64,000 nucleotides of DNA from the NCBI RefSeq assembly GCF_900182665.1, contig NZ_FXTL01000001.1:1-64000 (forward strand), read 5' to 3'. Position 1 is the stretch's first letter, and every line of letters starts with the position of its first letter. This stretch comes from Propioniciclava tarda (GTDB taxonomy: Bacteria; Actinomycetota; Actinomycetes; Propionibacteriales; Propionibacteriaceae). The notes under the pieces were generated by a model. The model worked only from the letters and a program-made list of their open reading frames with translations. It did no database searches and had not been told where the DNA came from. This document shows positions 45,325-55,110 of this stretch, one piece after another. The translations under genes were made by a program, and so were the position numbers.

Positions 45325-46224
45325 GTGGTTCGCGCGCTGACCGAGGTCATCCTCCCCGTCATTCTGGTGGCGGGGCTTGGGGCGTTCTTGGCGCGGAAGT
45401 TCACGATCGACCAGACCTCGACGAACAAGATCCAGCTGTTCGGACTCGTGCCCGCGCTGGCGTTCAGCTCGATCATGAAGACACAGCTGCCCATGGGCCA
45501 GGTCGTCGGCCTCGGTGTGGCCTACCTGGCGACCTCGCTGGCGATCGGGCTGATCGCCTGGGTCGCGGCGCGGGGCGTCCCGGCCAAGTCCCGCGGACCC
45601 GTCATCGCCTGCGCCGTCGTCGGCAACAACGGAAACTTCGGGCTGCCGATCGCGCTGCTGGCCCTCGGCCAGGCCGGCCTCGATCAGGCCGTAGTGATCT
45701 TCCTGTTCTCGATCGTGCTGATGTGGACCGTGGGACCCGTCCTGCTCGGCTCTCACGGCGGGCCGCGCGCGGCCCTGCTGGCGATCGTCCGGCTGCCCGC
45801 GCTGTGGGCGATGGCGGCGGCGCTCGTTCTGAAGGCGACCAACCTGACCCTGCCCGTCGGGGTCAACGCGGCCGTCGAGCTGGTGGCCCAGGCGTGCATC
45901 CCGATGGTGCTGCTGAGCCTCGGCGTCCAGTTGGGGTCGTCCAAGAAGATCCACGTGACGCGTCCGGTGCTGCTGGCGACGGCACTGCGCGTCGTGGTGT
46001 TGCCTCTGCTCGCCTGGGGCGTCGGACGCCTCGTCGGCCTGTCCGGACTGCCGCTGCAGTCGCTGGTCCTGGCGTGCGCGATGCCGACCGCGGTGAACAT
46101 CGCGATGATCGCCTTGGAGTATTCCGAGGACGCCGACACGGTCGCATCCGAGGTCGCGCTCTCGACCCTGTTGTCCATCGGGACGCTGGCGATCGTCGTC
46201 ACGAACCTGCCGGTCTTCGCCTAG
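45325..46224 (+). CDS. AEC-family (auxin efflux carrier-like) transporter
   Basis: This 299-residue membrane protein has ten hydrophobic segments. It carries the AEC pattern: NKIQLFGLVPALAFSSIM in helix 2 and CAVVGNNGNFGLPIALLALG in helix 4, a repeat of the fold in the second half (QACIPMVLLSLGVQLG), and LACAMPTAVNIAMIALEY near the end. AEC proteins move small carboxylates or other metabolites; the substrate is unknown. GTG 45325 is the start. Confidence 0.85.
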   Translation: MVRALTEVILPVILVAGLGAFLARKFTIDQTSTNKIQLFGLVPALAFSSIMKTQLPMGQVVGLGVAYLATSLAIGLIAWVAARGVPAKSRGPVIACAVVGNNGNFGLPIALLALGQAGLDQAVVIFLFSIVLMWTVGPVLLGSHGGPRAALLAIVRLPALWAMAAALVLKATNLTLPVGVNAAVELVAQACIPMVLLSLGVQLGSSKKIHVTRPVLLATALRVVVLPLLAWGVGRLVGLSGLPLQSLVLACAMPTAVNIAMIALEYSEDADTVASEVALSTLLSIGTLAIVVTNLPVFA

Positions 46225-46341
46225 TCCCTTCTGTCTTGCACCCCGCCGCTCCCCGCTGATCGCCTCGGACGCCTCGAGCAACGCACCGCGTTCCCCCTTC
46301 GTCCGGCGGACCGTTCACCGGGGGTCGTCTGGTGGCGGCTC

Positions 46342-46605
46342 GTGGTGATCTTCGCGATCGCAGCGACGCTGTTCTTCTTCTGGTTCCGCGCCCAGGCGGG
46401 CCTGTGGTGGGCCTACTCGCGCCTGCGCCTGTTCAGCATCGTCTTCCCGTGCGTGGCGATCGGCACGTGCCTGATCCCGGGCCTGTACCCATCCTGGATG
46501 ATCGCCGAGCAGATCGTGTTCTCGTGCCTGGTCCTAGTGGCCTTCGTCGTGCTGTCCCAGCGCGACGTCGCGGACGCCTACCGCAAGCCGGGGCGTCCGG
46601 CGTGA
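46342..46605 (+). CDS. Small membrane protein (~87 residues), start uncertain
   Basis: The frame encodes two or three hydrophobic segments (VIFAIAATLFFFWFRAQAGL, FSIVFPCVAIGTCLI, IVFSCLVLVAFVVL) and ends ADAYRKPGRPA. GTG 46342 or 46339 are candidate starts with no clear ribosome site. The frame stays open upstream with protein-like sequence (LEQRTAFPLRPADRSPG) but no standard start, so the 5' end may be lost. No family recognised. Confidence 0.5.
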   Translation: MVIFAIAATLFFFWFRAQAGLWWAYSRLRLFSIVFPCVAIGTCLIPGLYPSWMIAEQIVFSCLVLVAFVVLSQRDVADAYRKPGRPA

Positions 46606-46612
46606 ACCTCGC

Positions 46613-47197
46613 TCAGGCGATCAGCCCGTGCGTCCGAAGAATCTTGGCCAAGCCTGGGGCGGCGTGGTCCTGCTGCAACTGCTCAGCGACCAGGCCGGCG
46701 GCGCGGGCGCCCTCGACGTTGGCGGCGATATCGTCCACGAACAGCGTCTCTGCCGGCGCGCAGCCCAGCCGGGCGACGATGGTCCGGAAGAACTCCGGAT
46801 CAGGCTTGGCCAGCCCCAGATCGCAGCTGAAGAAGAACCCGTCCAGATGCGCGCGGTAGGGCAGGTCGCGCATCGCGGCCGCCCGGACGGGCTGCTGGTT
46901 CGACGCCAGATGCACCGAGACGCCCCGCTCCCGGACCCGGTCGATCAGCTCCAGCGCCGCGGCGTCCACCACCGTCAGGTTCCAGTAGTCGAGGATCTCT
47001 GACACCTCAACCGTGCGGTTCGGGAACCCCGTCTCGTAGCGGGACGCGACATCGCCGCCCACCATCAACGGACCCTCGATCGTGGCGATCTCCGCCCAGT
47101 CCCGGGCGCCGGTGCGCCGCAGGACGCCCGCCGTCCAGCCGAACGGCGCATGCTGGCAGACGCCGTCACCGTCGAGCAGCAGCGCCCGGATCGTCAC
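46613..47197 (-). CDS. HAD-superfamily hydrolase
   Basis: This 194-residue protein has all four HAD motifs: LLLDGDGV (motif I, with D-G-D), HLASNQQ (motif II), GLAKPDPEFF (motif III) and FVDDIAANVEGA (motif IV). A helical cap follows motif I, as in subfamily IA phosphatases and epoxide-hydrolase-like HADs. The substrate is unknown. GTG 47197 lies 2 nt after the ilvD stop, so the gene is probably translated from the ilvD transcript. Confidence 0.82.
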   Translation of the reverse strand: MTIRALLLDGDGVCQHAPFGWTAGVLRRTGARDWAEIATIEGPLMVGGDVASRYETGFPNRTVEVSEILDYWNLTVVDAAALELIDRVRERGVSVHLASNQQPVRAAAMRDLPYRAHLDGFFFSCDLGLAKPDPEFFRTIVARLGCAPAETLFVDDIAANVEGARAAGLVAEQLQQDHAAPGLAKILRTHGLIA

Positions 47198-47199
47198 GG

Positions 47200-49047
47200 T
47201 CAGTCCAGGACGCGCCGCGCGGCGCCCTTGTCGGCCGACTGGGCGAGCGAGGCGTAGATCTTCAGCGAGTTCGACACGACGCGGACCCGGTTCTTCGGAC
47301 GCCAGCCCGCGGCGTCCTGCCGTGCCCGGCGCTCGGCCAGGACGTCCTCGGGGACGTCCAGGTGAATGCGCCGCTCGGGGATCGAGATCTCGATGATGTC
47401 GCCGTCCTCGACCAGTCCGATGGTGCCGCCGGACGCCGCCTCGGGCGAGATGTGCCCTAGTGACAGCCCGGACGACCCACCGGAGAACCGCCCGTCGGTG
47501 ATGAGCGCGCACTTGGGTCCGAGGCCGACGCCCTTGAGGTACGAGGTGGGGTAGAGCATCTCCTGCATGCCCGGACCACCCTTCGGGCCCTCATACCGGA
47601 CGACCACGCAATCGCCCTCGGCGATCGCACCGCCGAGGATCATCTCGACGGCCTCGTCTTGGCTTTCCGCGACCTTCGCGGGCCCGCGGAACGTCCACTG
47701 CGCCTCCGGGACGCCCGCCGTCTTCACGATGCAGCCGTCCGGGGCCAGGTTGCCCTTCAAGATGCCCAGCCCCCCGTCGCGCGTGTACGCGTGCTCCACC
47801 GACCGGATGCAGCCGCCCGCGGCGTCCGTGTCGAGCGTCTCCCACCGGTTCGTGGACGAGAACGCCTGCGTCGTGCGGACGCCTCCCGGCGCGGCGTACC
47901 AGAGGTCGCGGGCGGCGTCCGACGTGGACCCCGATCGCAGATCCCAGGCGCCCAGCCAGGCCTCGAGCGACGGCGAGTGCACCGCGTGGACGCCCCGGTC
48001 GAGCAGCCCGCCGCGGTCGAGCTCGCCCATGATCGCCGGGATGCCGCCAGCGCGGTGGACATCCTCCATGTAGTAGTCGTGCGTGTTCGGCGCCACCTTG
48101 CAGATGCACGGCACCTGCCGGCTCAGCGCGTCGATGTCGTCGCTGTCGAAGTCGACGCCCGCCTCCTGCGCGGCGGCGAGCAGGTGCAGCACGGTGTTCG
48201 TCGAGCCGCCCATCGCGATGTCGACGGTCATCGCGTTCATGAACGCGGACTTCGTCGCGATCGCCCGCGGCAGCACCGAGGAGTCGTCGCCCTCGTAATA
48301 GCGCTTGCAGAGGTCGACGATGAGGCGTCCGGCCTCGTCGAAGAGCCCCTTTCGGGCGGACGCCGTCGCGAGCGTCGACCCGTTGCCGGGGAGCCCGAGG
48401 CCGAGCACCTCCACGAGGCAGTTCATGGAATTAGCGGTGAACATGCCGGAGCACGAGCCGCACGTCGGGCAGGCCGACCGCTCGATGGTCTGGATGGACT
48501 CGTCGGAGACGTTGCGGTCGACCGCCTGGACCATGGCATCGATGAGATCGAGGCGAGTCTGGACGGTGCCCTTGGCCGGGTCCACGACGGCCATGCCGGC
48601 CTCCATCGGACCACCCGAGACGAACACCGTCGGGATGTTCAGCCGGAGCGCCGCCAGCATCATGCCGGGCGTGATCTTGTCGCAGTTGGAGATGCAGACG
48701 AGGGCGTCCGCGGCGTGCGCGTTGACCATGTACTCCACGGAGTCGGCGATGATCTCCCTACTCGGCAGCGAGTAGAGCATGCCCGCGTGGCCCATCGCGA
48801 TGCCGTCGTCGACAGCGATCGTGTCGAACTCGCGACCGACGCCGCCGGCGTCCCCGATGGCCTTGCAGACCAACTGGCCGAGATCCTGCAGGTGGACGTG
48901 ACCGGGCACAAACTGGGTGAAGCTGTTGGCCACCGCCACGATCGGCTTGCCGAAATCGGACTCGACCAGGCCGGTCGCGCGCCAGAGCGCGCGGGCGCCG
49001 GCCATGTTGCGGCCGTGGGTCGTGGTCCGGGAGCGAAGTGCGGGCAT
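47200..49047 (-). CDS. ilvD: Dihydroxy-acid dehydratase
   Basis: This 615-residue Fe-S enzyme catalyses the third common step of branched-chain amino acid synthesis. It shows the expected IlvD segments: [20 protein letters not shown] at the N-terminus, cluster ligands in [13 protein letters not shown] and [20 protein letters not shown], and [20 protein letters not shown] near the C-terminus. The length is normal. ATG 49047 follows an AAGGAG site. It is followed directly by a HAD hydrolase; no other ilv genes are adjacent. Confidence 0.94.
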   Translation of the reverse strand: MPALRSRTTTHGRNMAGARALWRATGLVESDFGKPIVAVANSFTQFVPGHVHLQDLGQLVCKAIGDAGGVGREFDTIAVDDGIAMGHAGMLYSLPSREIIADSVEYMVNAHAADALVCISNCDKITPGMMLAALRLNIPTVFVSGGPMEAGMAVVDPAKGTVQTRLDLIDAMVQAVDRNVSDESIQTIERSACPTCGSCSGMFTANSMNCLVEVLGLGLPGNGSTLATASARKGLFDEAGRLIVDLCKRYYEGDDSSVLPRAIATKSAFMNAMTVDIAMGGSTNTVLHLLAAAQEAGVDFDSDDIDALSRQVPCICKVAPNTHDYYMEDVHRAGGIPAIMGELDRGGLLDRGVHAVHSPSLEAWLGAWDLRSGSTSDAARDLWYAAPGGVRTTQAFSSTNRWETLDTDAAGGCIRSVEHAYTRDGGLGILKGNLAPDGCIVKTAGVPEAQWTFRGPAKVAESQDEAVEMILGGAIAEGDCVVVRYEGPKGGPGMQEMLYPTSYLKGVGLGPKCALITDGRFSGGSSGLSLGHISPEAASGGTIGLVEDGDIIEISIPERRIHLDVPEDVLAERRARQDAAGWRPKNRVRVVSNSLKIYASLAQSADKGAARRVLD

Positions 49048-49183
49048 GGAAACTCCTTTGGTCTCGCGGGCCACCTTAGTTCGGCGTCCCGCGTGCGGCT
49101 GCGGCCGCCCGAGCGTCGAACGGGACGGGGACATTCGAGGGAAGGGTGATGAGTCGCCAGCTGAGTTGGCGAGGCTACTCCTG

Positions 49184-49201
49184 GGGTTCGACAGGCTCAG
49201 C
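49184..49201. repeat. Variant of the TTCGACAAGCTCAG repeat
   Basis: GGGTTCGACAGGCTCAGC differs from the 39933 and 54579 copies at a few bases. It overlaps the very end of the sortase-like gene. Confidence 0.5.
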
Positions 49202-49702
49202 TAGCGTCGCCCGTGGTCCGGAGGCCGCTCGTGCGTCTTCGGCGTGGTCTTCGCCAGGACGCCGAAGGCGACGGTGCGCTCGTCTGACCGGAACAGGTTC
49301 TTGCAGGTGATCAGGGTGATCAACGCCTGGGTGGGGGTCACGCCGGTCTTGCCGGGCACGGGGTCCGTCACCCAGGTCTCGGTGTGGTCGACCCAGCTCT
49401 GCGCGGGGGGTGTTGGTCAGGTGGTACTCGTAGACGGCGTCCCGGGTCTCGACCAGCACGACGGCGCCGGGCTTCGGGTCGAGCAACTCGCGGACGATGC
49501 CCTGAGTGCCGTGGTGACCGGCGACGGCGACGTTGCCGATCTGACCGGGGGAGGCCGTGTCCTCGAACCAGCCAACGCCGACGTGCAGCGCCTCGGGGGT
49601 CACGCCCTTGACGACGGGCATCACCCAGTCCGATGCGGCGTGAGACCGCAAGCCCAGTCCGGCAGCAACCCTTCGGCGACGCGTCGCGTCGGCGTCCGAC
49701 AT
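49201..49702 (-). pseudogene. Sortase (class E-like), frameshifted in a C6 run
   Basis: The first frame (ATG 49702) contains DWVMPVVKGVTPEALHVGVG and NVAVAGHHGT, with the catalytic histidine, as far as VYEYHLTNTP. The remaining sortase sequence lies in another frame: QSWVDHTETWVTDPVPGKTG, the catalytic TLITC motif and LFRSDERTVAFGV with the arginine, ending at TAG 49201. Both meet at the run of six C/G near 49406-49411; removing one base restores a single frame. The N-terminus lacks the usual membrane helix, so it is also probably truncated. The frameshift may be a sequencing error. Confidence 0.75.
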
Positions 49703-49721
49703 CGACTGTGAGAAAACACGA

Positions 49722-49749
49722 AGCCCGCCCCGGACGGATCCGGGGCGGG
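49722..49749 (-). terminator. Terminator after the subtilisin gene
   Basis: GCCCGCCCCGGA-CGGA-TCCGGGGCGGGC is a 12-bp perfect stem. On the minus strand it is followed by TTCGTGTTTTCTC, a good T tract, so it terminates the S8 peptidase transcript before the sortase gene. Confidence 0.85.
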
Positions 49750-49766
49750 CCTGGCGTGAGGGTGGG

Positions 49767-51995
49767 CTACTTGGACATGCCCCACAGCGCCGCGTGAGCC
49801 GCGTCGCCCAGGTGCAGTTGCGCCTGGCTCATCGAGTTGGCATGGGAGCCCGCCGCGTTGGCGTACGAGATCGTCAACGTCGCCGAACCGCCGGGGGCGA
49901 GCGTGATCGAGCTCTTGTCGACCCCGAACGACCCGGAGCCCTGCTTCTCGCCCACCGTGACCGGCAACGTCATGGTGGATGCCGTCAGGTTCGTCACAGT
50001 GACCTGCTGGGTCCGCGGGGCGGTGCTGCCCTTGGGGACGCCGCCGAACGACACGCTCGGACGGCTCAGCGCCACCGTCGCGTTCAGCGAGGCGACCAGG
50101 TCAGCGCGTCCGGAGCCGACCTTCATGACGTCCCGCTCGACGACCTTTCCGGTCTTGGTGTCGAGAACGCCGTCCTGGATGGACGTGTTGATGATCGCCG
50201 AGCGGACCTGCCAGGGAGCCCAATCCGGGTGCACGTCGCGCACCACCGCTGCCATGCCGGCGAGGTGCGGCGTGGCCATCGAGGTGCCGCTGAAGAACGC
50301 CCAGCAGCCCACGACCTTGTCGGTGCAGGTGTGCATGGGCACGGACGACAGCACGTTCACGCCGGGGGCGACGACGTCGGGCTTGATCTGCAGGTCGACG
50401 GTCGTCGGACCCCAGGACGAGAACCCGGCCAGGATGTTGTCGTACTGCGGGTGCCGGAAGTACGACAGATCGGACTGGATCGTGATGGCGGAGCCAGCGG
50501 CCGCCACCAGCTGAGCCTTGTCGTCCTGGCCCACCATGACCGCGGGGATCGTGGTCGGGAACAGCGGGTCGGACGCCATCGCGGTCGGGTCGCCGGCCAC
50601 GTTGTTGATGACGATCGCCGCGACGGCCCCCGCCTTCTCGGCGTTGAACACCTTGTTGCTGAACGTACACACGCCGCGCGAGATGAGGGCGATCTTGCCG
50701 GTCAGCGAGCCGGCCGGCAGCGCCGCACAGCCTGCGCCCGGATCATAGGTCAGTCCGTTGCTCTCCTGGGACGGGGCCAGGGCGGCCACGGGGGCCGTGA
50801 CGGGTGCCGTCGGGACGCCGAACTCGCCGGTCGCCGCGGAGGCGTCCACGTTGGTGCCGGTGACCCGGAGGCCGACGAAGTGTCCGACGGCGGACGCGCC
50901 CGCGGTGAGCGCGCGCTCCGCGGTGCCGGGGGAGCCGGCGGTGAAGTAGCCGGGGCCTTCGTTGCCGTTGGCCACGGCGACCACGATGCCCGCCTTGTCG
51001 AGGTTGTTCACGGCCTGGCTGTCGAGGTCGTTGGTGCCCTTGGCGCCACCGCCGAGCGACATGTTGATGACGTCCATGCCGTCCTCGGCCGCGGCCTGCA
51101 GGGCCTTGAAGATGTCCTCGGAGCGCGCGTCCTCGATGTTGGCCGGGAAGACGTTGTAGCTGCCCAGTTGGACGCCGGGGGCGACGCCGCTCGGCGCGTA
51201 CGGGATAGCGACGCCGCTGACGGCGGCCGGGGTGAGCAGGTTGCAGCCGATGGTGCCGGCGACGTGGGTGCCGTGCGACTGGATGGCCTGGGCGGTCACC
51301 TTGTTCTGCTGGATCTTGTTGTTGAAGACCCGCGCCGCGATGACCTTGTTGTTGGTGAAGCGGGTGTCGCCGAGCTGGGTCGTCGCCGGGAAGCCGGCGT
51401 CGTTGAAGCAGGGATGGGTGAAGTCGATGCCGGTGTCGACGACGCCGACCTTGATGCCGAAGCCGGCCCACCCGGACGGGTTCGTTCCGGACGTCGCGAA
51501 GTTCGACTGCTGCCACGCCTGAACGCCCTTGACGAGCGCGAGATCGGGGTCGACGGCCTGCGGCGTGTAGATCGCCTCGTACTCGACCGCGGCCACGCCG
51601 GGTGCCGTGCGCAGGACGCCGATCCCGGTGCCGTTCAAGGTCACCGTGACGGCGTTGAGGGCGACGTCGAACTCGCCCGTGACCTTCGCCTTGGGCGCGT
51701 TGGACTGGAGCCACTTCTTCAGGGCGTTGCGCTGCTCGTTGAGCTGCGCCCGGACGGCCTTGGTCGCCGCGGCGTTCAGGTCGACCTTGCCGTTCTTCTT
51801 GGTGACGGACGCCGACGTCGCGACCGGGTCGGACGCCAGGAGGATCGTGGCGCGGGTCGCGTCCTGACCGGGTCCGGCTGGGGCGTCCGTGTTGGGGTTG
51901 AAGGCTTGGGCGGGCAGGGCCGTGAGGCCGCTGACCAGTAGTGCGCCGGAGGCGACGATCGTCGCCAGTCGCCGGGTGAGGCGAAGAGTGCTCAT
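49767..51995 (-). CDS. Secreted subtilisin-like serine protease (S8) with PA domain
   Basis: This 742-residue protein has a Sec signal peptide (RRLATIVASGALLVSGLTALPAQA). An inhibitor-type propeptide precedes the S8 domain with catalytic Asp in VGVVDTGIDFTHP, His in SHGTHVAGTIG and Ser in FSGTSMATPHLAGM. A protease-associated domain is inserted before the Ser region (LISRGVCTFSNKVFNAEKAG). The last ~100 residues are beta-rich (fibronectin-like). No LPxTG-type sorting signal or C-terminal anchor was seen, so it is likely released. The catalytic triad is intact. Confidence 0.92.
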   Translation of the reverse strand: MSTLRLTRRLATIVASGALLVSGLTALPAQAFNPNTDAPAGPGQDATRATILLASDPVATSASVTKKNGKVDLNAAATKAVRAQLNEQRNALKKWLQSNAPKAKVTGEFDVALNAVTVTLNGTGIGVLRTAPGVAAVEYEAIYTPQAVDPDLALVKGVQAWQQSNFATSGTNPSGWAGFGIKVGVVDTGIDFTHPCFNDAGFPATTQLGDTRFTNNKVIAARVFNNKIQQNKVTAQAIQSHGTHVAGTIGCNLLTPAAVSGVAIPYAPSGVAPGVQLGSYNVFPANIEDARSEDIFKALQAAAEDGMDVINMSLGGGAKGTNDLDSQAVNNLDKAGIVVAVANGNEGPGYFTAGSPGTAERALTAGASAVGHFVGLRVTGTNVDASAATGEFGVPTAPVTAPVAALAPSQESNGLTYDPGAGCAALPAGSLTGKIALISRGVCTFSNKVFNAEKAGAVAAIVINNVAGDPTAMASDPLFPTTIPAVMVGQDDKAQLVAAAGSAITIQSDLSYFRHPQYDNILAGFSSWGPTTVDLQIKPDVVAPGVNVLSSVPMHTCTDKVVGCWAFFSGTSMATPHLAGMAAVVRDVHPDWAPWQVRSAIINTSIQDGVLDTKTGKVVERDVMKVGSGRADLVASLNATVALSRPSVSFGGVPKGSTAPRTQQVTVTNLTASTMTLPVTVGEKQGSGSFGVDKSSITLAPGGSATLTISYANAAGSHANSMSQAQLHLGDAAHAALWGMSK

Positions 51996-52160
51996 GCGGG
52001 AAACTCCTCAACGAGGTGCGGGCGGCGAACAGCCCGCAGGTGGGACGACGCTAAGCGCGCGACGGCGCATCGTCTGTCACCCGGGCGGGGACGTGGGGGC
52101 GATAACAGTTACGTTCGGTCGATTGTGAACGAGCGAGTGGGCTTGTCAGAGCGGCAAACC

Positions 52161-52202
52161 GGGTGCCCGCCGTCGGAGATGGTTCCGGCACGGCGAGCAC
52201 CC
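52161..52202. repeat. GGGTGCCCGCCGT...ACGGCGAGCACCC hairpin
   Basis: 13-bp arms with one mismatch form a hairpin between the divergent subtilisin start region and the end of the aldo/keto reductase gene. The GGGTGC/GCACCC arms and following CAGT resemble the element at 10358-10403, but the core differs, so family membership is uncertain. Confidence 0.5.
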
Positions 52203-52239
52203 AGTGGAGACGCGACGGACGGCGTCCGACCAGGAAGAC

Positions 52240-53250
52240 CTAGCAGGGACGCCCCTTCGGCATGCCCTCGTAGGTCTTGCCGGGATCCCGAACGACGACG
52301 TCGCCGAGCGCCTCGTCGATACGGGCGAGCACGTCGTCGGTCAACGTCACTCCTGACGCCTTGACGTTCTCGGTCATCTGTCCCGGCCGGGACGCCCCGA
52401 CGATCGCCGCGGCGACGTTCGGGTGGTGCAGGACCCAGGCGACGGCCAGCTGCGCCATGGTCAGCCCCAGGTCGGACGCGATGGGCTTGAGGTCCTGGAC
52501 GCGTCCGAGGATGTCGTCGTTCATCCAGCGCGCGATCATGCCGGCGCCGCCGTGCTTGTCGGTCGCGCGGGAGCCCTCGGGCAGCGGCGCGCCAGGGGCG
52601 TACTTGCCCGACAGGACGCCCTGGGCGATCGGCGACCAGACGATCTGGCTGACGCCCAACTGCTCGCAGGTCGGGATGACCTCGCCCTCGATGACGCGCC
52701 ACAGCATCGAGTACTGGGGCTGGCTGCTGATCAGCTGAACACCCATCTCGGTGGCCAGGCGATGACCCTCGCGGATCTGGTCGGCCGTCCACTCCGAGAC
52801 GCCGATGTAGAGGGCCTTGCCCTGCTTCACGACGTCGGCGAGGGCGGTCATGGTCTCCCACAGCGGCGTCTCGACGTCGTAGCGGTGCGCCTGGTAGACG
52901 TCGACGTAGTCGGTGCGCAGGCGCTTCAGCGAGCCGTTGATCGACTCCATGATGTGCTTGCGCGACAGACCGCAGTCGTTGTGCCCGCGCGGACCCGTCG
53001 GCCAGTACACCTTCGTCAGGATCTCGAGGCCCTCCCGCCGCTGGCCCTTGAGCGCCTTACCGAGCACCTTCTCGGCGGCGGTGTTGGCGTAGACGTCCGC
53101 GGTGTCGAAGGTCGTGATGCCCAGCTCCAGGGCCTCGCGCACGCAGGCGTCCGCGACCTTGTTCTCCACCTGAGAGCCGTGCGTCAGCCAGTTGCCGTAC
53201 GTGATCTCCGAGATCTTCAGGCCCGAGTTGCCGAGGTAACGATGCTTCAT
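52240..53250 (-). CDS. Aldo/keto reductase (potassium-channel beta-subunit-like)
   Basis: This 336-residue TIM-barrel NADPH oxidoreductase contains GITTFDTADVYANTAAEKVL (catalytic Asp and Tyr), LEILTKVYWPTG (catalytic Lys) and YVDVYQAHRYDVETPLWETM (catalytic His), followed by YIGVSEWTADQIREG. These are typical of the YghZ/Kv-beta-like AKR group, which reduces methylglyoxal and other carbonyls. ATG 53250 follows AAAGGAACC. It is a single gene. Confidence 0.9.
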   Translation of the reverse strand: MKHRYLGNSGLKISEITYGNWLTHGSQVENKVADACVREALELGITTFDTADVYANTAAEKVLGKALKGQRREGLEILTKVYWPTGPRGHNDCGLSRKHIMESINGSLKRLRTDYVDVYQAHRYDVETPLWETMTALADVVKQGKALYIGVSEWTADQIREGHRLATEMGVQLISSQPQYSMLWRVIEGEVIPTCEQLGVSQIVWSPIAQGVLSGKYAPGAPLPEGSRATDKHGGAGMIARWMNDDILGRVQDLKPIASDLGLTMAQLAVAWVLHHPNVAAAIVGASRPGQMTENVKASGVTLTDDVLARIDEALGDVVVRDPGKTYEGMPKGRPC

Positions 53251-53343
53251 GGTGGTTCCTTTCGCCGGTCCGTCCATCCTCGCCTGTGTGTCGTCCGGAC
53301 GCCAACCGTCGCGTCCCCGGGTGGGCCGAATTACGCTGAACCC

Positions 53344-53718
53344 ATGCAGTTCGAGTCCTGGATCGACCGGCAAATCCGCGAGGCCATGGAGCGCGGGGAG
53401 TTCGACAACCTGCCCGGCGCCGGACGCCCCCTCGAGCTGGACGACGACCCCGAGTGGTGGATCAAGTCGAAGATCAAGCGCGAGAACCTCGAGCCCGTGC
53501 TGCCCGATGCGCTGTCGCTGCGCAAGGAGGTGGCGGCCGTCCAGGATCAGCTGCGAGGCGTCCGGACCGAGTCCGCGGCCCGCGCGGTGCTGGAGGGGCT
53601 GAACGAGCGCATCCGCAGTTTCTACGCCGCTGCGACCACGCGGCCGCAGATCGTGGTGCGACTGGTCGATGTTGAGCGCGAACTGAGAGTTTGGCGAGAA
53701 AGCCGCCAGAACTCGTAG
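53344..53718 (+). CDS. DUF1992 (DnaJ-homologue-subfamily-C-like) protein
   Basis: The 124-residue protein begins MQFESWIDRQIREAMERGEF and contains DNLPGAGRPLELDDDPEWW, the conserved DUF1992 pattern also found in DNAJC28. The remainder is charged and helical. Function unknown; cytoplasmic. ATG 53344. Confidence 0.85.
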   Translation: MQFESWIDRQIREAMERGEFDNLPGAGRPLELDDDPEWWIKSKIKRENLEPVLPDALSLRKEVAAVQDQLRGVRTESAARAVLEGLNERIRSFYAAATTRPQIVVRLVDVERELRVWRESRQNS

Positions 53719-53762
53719 CTCGATTTCCCTTCGCTCGGACGCCGACGTACCGTTGATTAGTC

Positions 53763-54518
53763 ATGAGTGCTAAAACTGAGGCCACAGAGGTCGAGTCCAC
53801 CGCGGTCGAGAAGGTCGAGTTCAAGTTCCAGATCGCCCAGCTGCTTGCTGGCGTGACGGCGGCCGTCGCTGCCGCGCTGATCGGATCGCGCCTCGGCGTC
53901 CAGGGCACCCTCATCGGCGCGGCCGTCACGGCCGTCGTCGCGGGCATGGTCTCGCAGTTCGCCACCTTCGGCTTCCAGCGCACGCACGCCGGTCTGCAGC
54001 TCGTCATCTCGCGCCGCGGGCCGAGCGACTCGGACGCCGTCGCCGCCGAGCAGGCCGTGGTCGCGTCTGGGGCGAGCGTGGTCCGGGCCGCCGCTCCCCA
54101 GGCGAAGCGTGGCCGAAGTGTCCACTGGGGACTCGCCCTGGGCGGCGTCGCCCTGAGCGCCGTCGTCACCTTCGCTCTCACCATGGGTGTCTTGACCGTC
54201 GCCGAGAGCGCCGCAGGACGCAGCGTCGACGGGGGCTACTCGACCACCGTCGGTGGGGTGGCAGGCAAGGCGGTCGTGGAGCAGCCTGACGCCGCACCTC
54301 TCGTCATCCCCACGGCCACGGCGTCCCCGACGCCGGCGCCCGTCACCGTCTCACCCGTCACGGACGCCTCGCCCTCGCCGGTGTCGCCCGATTCCCCTGC
54401 CCCGGCCCCGTCGGCGACGCCCACTGTCACCACCGCCCCGCAAGCGACCCCCGATCCCGCGGCTGCGTCGACCACGGTGGCCGCGCCGTCGGCCGCCCCC
54501 CAGCCGGCGAGCCCGTAG
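53763..54518 (+). CDS. Membrane protein with low-complexity Pro/Ala/Thr/Ser tail
   Basis: The 251-residue protein has an acidic N-terminus, two close hydrophobic segments (about residues 25-65), a basic cytoplasmic loop and another helix near 123-145. An extracellular-looking tail of about 90 residues, rich in Pro, Ala, Thr and Ser, follows without folded features. No known family. ATG 53763. The tail could span the cell wall or be a glycosylation target. Confidence 0.65.
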   Translation: MSAKTEATEVESTAVEKVEFKFQIAQLLAGVTAAVAAALIGSRLGVQGTLIGAAVTAVVAGMVSQFATFGFQRTHAGLQLVISRRGPSDSDAVAAEQAVVASGASVVRAAAPQAKRGRSVHWGLALGGVALSAVVTFALTMGVLTVAESAAGRSVDGGYSTTVGGVAGKAVVEQPDAAPLVIPTATASPTPAPVTVSPVTDASPSPVSPDSPAPAPSATPTVTTAPQATPDPAAASTTVAAPSAAPQPASP

Positions 54519-54578
54519 AAGACGCTGAGAACGGGTCATCCCGTTGGCTCCGGGCCGGTGGGAAGACCCTGCGGTTGC

Positions 54579-54700
54579 GGCTTCGACAAGCTCAGCCAGC
54601 GCTGTCAGGGATTGGCGGTGCCGCGCGCGCGGCGTCCGATATCGAGGATCGATCCCTCTGTAGTCGCGTGGCCAATCGGTGGGCTGAGCTTGTCGAAGCC
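54579..54700. repeat. Pair of 19-bp inverted repeats GGCTTCGACAAGCTCAGCC
   Basis: Copies at 54579-54597 and 54682-54700 are perfect inverted repeats separated by 84 bp. They lie between the membrane-protein gene and the globin gene. No gene is seen between them. The same 19-mer occurs at 39933. Confidence 0.8.
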
Positions 54701-54711
54701 CTTAACGGGAC

Positions 54712-55110
54712 CTACTCGTCGGCGTTGACGAGGAAGTCGGCGGCGCGCTCGATGTAGTCGCGCATCCAGAACTCTTCCTCGGCGGGCAGCTCGACGCTCG
54801 TCACGGCCCGGTGCATGCAGCCGAGCCAGTGATCGCGCATGCGCGGGGTCACCTTGTAGGGCATGTGGCGCATCTTCAGCCGCGGGGCGCCGCGGGTGCG
54901 CGAGTAGGTCATCGGGCCGCCCCAGTACTGCTCGAAGAACTGCAGCAGCCGCTCCTCGGCGCCGACCATGTCGTGGGAGTACATCGCCAGGAGTTCGGGG
55001 TCGTCCTTGACCCCGTCGAAGAAGACGCCGATCAGCTTGGCGAACGTGTCGTGTCCGCCAACCTTGTCGAAGTACGACTGCGCGTCGTAGGCGTCAGCAG
55101 TTCCAAGCAC
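54712..55110 (-). CDS. glbO: Truncated haemoglobin, group II (GlbO-like)
   Basis: This 132-residue truncated globin (2-on-2 fold) contains VGGHDTFAKLIGVFFDGVKD, the CD/E segment YWGGPMTYSRTRGAPRLKMR with proximal-side MRHMPYKV (His), and DHWLGCMHRAV with the group II Trp. GlbO proteins bind O2 or NO and support respiration or nitrosative-stress defence. Start GTG 55110, preceded by a GAGG-containing stretch. Confidence 0.88.
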   Translation of the reverse strand: MLGTADAYDAQSYFDKVGGHDTFAKLIGVFFDGVKDDPELLAMYSHDMVGAEERLLQFFEQYWGGPMTYSRTRGAPRLKMRHMPYKVTPRMRDHWLGCMHRAVTSVELPAEEEFWMRDYIERAADFLVNADE

